A stretch of 8,785 nucleotides of DNA, from assembly GCA_046726375.1 (NCBI GenBank), contig JBKPAJ010000150.1:1-8785 (forward strand), read 5' to 3'. This document shows positions 6,030 through 8,785 of this stretch, piece by piece. Position 1 is the first letter of the stretch. Every line of letters starts with the position of its first letter. The DNA comes from DASPWV01 sp046726375. Its GTDB lineage: Bacteria; Acidobacteriota; Vicinamibacteria; Vicinamibacterales; UBA2999. The translations under genes and the position numbers were made by a program. Below the pieces are notes generated by a model. It saw only the letters and a program-made list of their open reading frames with translations. It ran no database searches and was not told where the DNA came from.

Positions 6030-8785
6030 CTAGAACTCGTAGCGCAACCCGACGCGCGCAATGCGTGGGCCGCTGATCAGAGACGGCCTGAGGAAATTCG
6101 TGCCATAGCTCGTGGTCATGTCCTGAACGGCGTTGGTATTGAACATGTTGTAAACATCGACGAACCCGCGGATGGTGTTTGTCCCGTTGAACTTGAACGA
6201 CTTCGCCAGCCGCATGTCGAACACCACAACGTTATCGTTCCGCTGCTCGCCTCTGGGCGACGCCTTGATCGACACGTTGGTGCTGTAGTTCAGCCGCGCA
6301 ATAAACGTCGGCGCGTAGGGCCGTCCTGCTTGCCCGCGCAGGATCGGCGTGAAGTAGATGCCCTTCGGCAACTCGAGGTAATACGACAACCTGACCTGCC
6401 ATTCATGGAACGCATCGCGTCCGTCAGTGGTGTTGATCAGCGCGTTTGGGGTCAGGCGCACGAAGCCCTGTCGGGTCCACAATTCGGAGAAGCTCGCGAG
6501 CAGCGACCATCGATTCGACTGCCGGCGGTTGGCAGTGATTTCCCAGGTGTAGTAGTCGGTGTTGGTGACGTACCCGTTCTTGACCATCTGCACGACGGGC
6601 AGGCTCAAATACGCGGGATCGAGGTTGTACGCGGTGACCGCGGCCCCATCATCGGCGGTTCCGGTCCGTCCATCGGGTCCGGGGTTGGGGACGCTGATCG
6701 GCTGATTGAACGCCTCGAACGGCTGATTGATGTTGACGGTCGTGCGGAGATTGCGCACGCCGTTCCACACGAATCCGGTGCGCACGCCGAAGTTCTCCGC
6801 GACCTCGCGCTCGAAGTACGCCGACGCGGACTGTGTGAAGTCGTCCTTGAGATCCGGATCGTAGGTAACGGCCGGTGAAAAGTCTGGCCTGGCACCGGAC
6901 ACGGAAAGCACACGACCGAGCTGGTGAGGTCCTTCGAAGATCGGCAGACCGTCGGCGTTGTATCGAGGATTGGGATTGATCCATTCGTACCGGGTGAAGT
7001 TGTTGTTGGGATTGGGAATCCCCAGGTTCGGCAGCGTAAAACTGGGACTCTCCCAATATCTGCCATAGTTGGCTTTCACGAGTGTTTTTTGATCATCAGT
7101 AACGGCGTAGACGACACCCACTCGAGGTGCGAAGAGGTTCCACTTTGGTCCGTCGATCTGAGGGAACTGGTGACCCTGAGGACCTACCTGCTCCGGCACA
7201 TAGTTGGTATATCGATCGAATCGAGCTCCCAGGTTGAGCGTCAGGCGCGAGTTAACCTGCCACGTATCGGAGACGTAGGCGCTCTTCGATCGTCCGACCG
7301 ACCGCGTGGCGTTGGGAACGAGATAGACGTCGACTTGCGTCGGCACGTTGTTGTTCAAGTAGAGAATCAGATTGCTTGGACCGAACGCGTCGGTTGAGTA
7401 CTTCTGCTGCTCATGCTGGAACTCGCCACCGACCTTGAAGGAGTGGCTTCCCGCCCACCCAGCCTTGAAGTACGTCAACGAGCCGTTCACCTGTGGACGA
7501 TCGCGTTCGTCGAACCTGCTGGGGATAGAACCATAGAGGCGATTCGCCCCGGCATCGTCGTAGCGCTGCGTTTGACCCTTTCCTTTGTAGTCGCCGAAGT
7601 CGCCCCAGTGGCCCGCCCGAACCGTCAACGCGACCGAGCGGCCGAGAATCGCGTCGTAGGTGAACGAATCGGTGGCGTTCGGGTATTCCTCGTCGATCAG
7701 CGCGCCCGCCGTCACGATGCGTTCGCCAACCCCATAGTTTTCGAAGATCTTGTTGGCGTAGGTCCGGAAGGCCGACACCTTGTGGTTGGGCGTGATGTTG
7801 TAGGTAATCTTGCCCGTGTATGCCGGAATGGTCGTGATCGCGATGTCGTCGATGAGCACGGGGTACCGCCGATCGAGCCGCGTGTGCCGAACGCCGCCGT
7901 ACCACCAGAGCTTGTCCTTGATGATGAAGCCGCCGAGATTCGCGGCCAGGTCGCGGAACAATTGGAACCGGTTGAGATCGCGAACGTCCACGCCACCGCT
8001 GCTGGTCAACCCGCGCGCAATCAACTCGTCATCGATGTTGCGGGTACCGAAGCTGTCTTTCTGGTAATCGATGTAGAACTGTCCGCGATAGGTGTTGCCG
8101 CCGGATTTCGAGACCACATTGACGAACGCGCCGGGCACGGGCGTCTCGGCGCTGTTGCCGGTCAGGTTCACGGCCATGTCGTCGAACGCCTCCATGTCGG
8201 AATACCCGAGCAACCCGCCGGAGCCAAACTGGCTGCTGTTGATCCCCTCGATCTCGCCGCGTCCGCCCTCCAAGCCATAGGCTCGGTATCCTTGCATGGT
8301 CGTGGCATTGGCGCCGCCAACATCGACGCGCTGATTCAGCACACTGGGTACCTGCGACATGACTGCTGCGTAATCGCGCGAGCCGACCAGTGCGGTCTTG
8401 AGCTGTTCGGAATCCAAGTGGGTCGTCACGCGGGACGCGGTCACATCCACGACGGGAGATGCGCCGCTGACCGTGACGGTCTCTTCGAGGCCTGCAGTCG
8501 TGAGCGTGGCGTGGATCGTCGCCGTGAAGCCGACGTCCAGTCTGATTCCTTCACGTTTGAGGGTAGAGAATCCCGCGAGCTCGAATACGACGACATAGTC
8601 GCTGCCCGGCGGCAGATTCACCAACCGGTAGGTGCCGTCTGCAGCGGTCACGTCGCTGCGCGTGCCCATCAGGGCCGGACCGGTCACCGTGACGGTCACC
8701 CCTGGCAGCACGCCCTGGGTCTGATCCGTTACTGTCCCAACGATGCCGCCACCAACCCCTTGTGCGGCCGCAGGTGCGGCGAACA
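6030..8785 (-). CDS. TonB-dependent receptor with CarboxypepD_reg-like domain, 5' partial
   Basis: An outer-membrane transporter of the Oar-like class common in Acidobacteriota; 917 residues are visible and the frame runs open off the window edge. The first visible residues (FAAPAAAQG) look like the end of a signal peptide with its cleavage site. A carboxypeptidase-regulatory/Cna-B-like beta-sandwich follows at about 13-95 (GIVGTVTD, ADGTYRLVNLPPG). A plug-like region lies at about 110-235 (GSRDYAAVMSQVPSV, VNVVSKSGGNTYRGQFY). The rest is a beta-barrel rich in aromatic strands, ending VGLRYEF; a terminal Phe is the outer-membrane assembly signal. GPDGRTGTADDG is a probable metal-binding loop of a type often seen in these proteins. 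A GTG at 8711 is internal and is not the start, since the domain begins before it. Energy would come from TonB-ExbBD, not seen here. Substrate unknown; the peptidase gene downstream hints at peptides. Confidence 0.93.
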   Translation of the reverse strand, partial: FAAPAAAQGVGGGIVGTVTDQTQGVLPGVTVTVTGPALMGTRSDVTAADGTYRLVNLPPGSDYVVVFELAGFSTLKREGIRLDVGFTATIHATLTTAGLEETVTVSGASPVVDVTASRVTTHLDSEQLKTALVGSRDYAAVMSQVPSVLNQRVDVGGANATTMQGYRAYGLEGGRGEIEGINSSQFGSGGLLGYSDMEAFDDMAVNLTGNSAETPVPGAFVNVVSKSGGNTYRGQFYIDYQKDSFGTRNIDDELIARGLTSSGGVDVRDLNRFQLFRDLAANLGGFIIKDKLWWYGGVRHTRLDRRYPVLIDDIAITTIPAYTGKITYNITPNHKVSAFRTYANKIFENYGVGERIVTAGALIDEEYPNATDSFTYDAILGRSVALTVRAGHWGDFGDYKGKGQTQRYDDAGANRLYGSIPSRFDERDRPQVNGSLTYFKAGWAGSHSFKVGGEFQHEQQKYSTDAFGPSNLILYLNNNVPTQVDVYLVPNATRSVGRSKSAYVSDTWQVNSRLTLNLGARFDRYTNYVPEQVGPQGHQFPQIDGPKWNLFAPRVGVVYAVTDDQKTLVKANYGRYWESPSFTLPNLGIPNPNNNFTRYEWINPNPRYNADGLPIFEGPHQLGRVLSVSGARPDFSPAVTYDPDLKDDFTQSASAYFEREVAENFGVRTGFVWNGVRNLRTTVNINQPFEAFNQPISVPNPGPDGRTGTADDGAAVTAYNLDPAYLSLPVVQMVKNGYVTNTDYYTWEITANRRQSNRWSLLASFSELWTRQGFVRLTPNALINTTDGRDAFHEWQVRLSYYLELPKGIYFTPILRGQAGRPYAPTFIARLNYSTNVSIKASPRGEQRNDNVVVFDMRLAKSFKFNGTNTIRGFVDVYNMFNTNAVQDMTTSYGTNFLRPSLISGPRIARVGLRYEF

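Noticed and set aside
5208..6878. 556-codon open frame on the plus strand across the peptidase and receptor genes
   Set aside because: It spans two well-supported genes antisense to it, crosses their intergenic gap, and its Arg/His/Gly-rich translation shows no recognisable fold or motif.

Overview
The window looks like part of a GC-rich chromosome of an Acidobacteriota-type bacterium, perhaps of the Vicinamibacteria kind. The reasons are a PadR-family regulator overlapping a duplicated MacB/FtsX-type permease with no ATPase gene (the ADOP arrangement, typical of that phylum), and a large TonB-dependent receptor with an N-terminal carboxypeptidase-regulatory-like domain next to an exported M28 peptidase. 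The taxonomic call is inference from gene content only.

Layout. Positions 1-207 hold a weak coding-like fragment on the minus strand and the promoter of the first gene. Positions 208-3322 (+) are a two-gene unit: a PadR regulator and a 922-residue ADOP permease that overlap by 8 bp. A perfect 10-bp inverted repeat brackets the predicted -10 box and start codon of padR, so autoregulation is likely, and the promoter position implies a leaderless message. Positions 3323-4454 hold the most unusual part: two related attC-like recombination sites, each with R boxes, an unpaired spacer, an L stem with one extrahelical G and a variable top. Between them is one short promoterless gene starting 15 nt after the first site. 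This is the anatomy of an integron gene cassette with no integrase in sight (a CALIN-like element). The second site has lost its GTT crossover triplet, so the cassette looks frozen. A decayed reading frame ends inside the first site, as a previous cassette gene would.

Positions 4455-8785 (-) are a second unit transcribed towards the cassette: a TonB-dependent receptor whose 5' end lies outside the window, then after a short gap an M28-family metallopeptidase with a PA domain. The peptidase carries a probable 1-nt frameshift inside its signal peptide, and its usual Glu-Glu active-site dyad reads His-His.

The genes form two functional groups. PadR probably controls the permease. The outer-membrane receptor and exported peptidase could work together in peptide handling at the envelope. 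The cassette gene has no evident link to either group.
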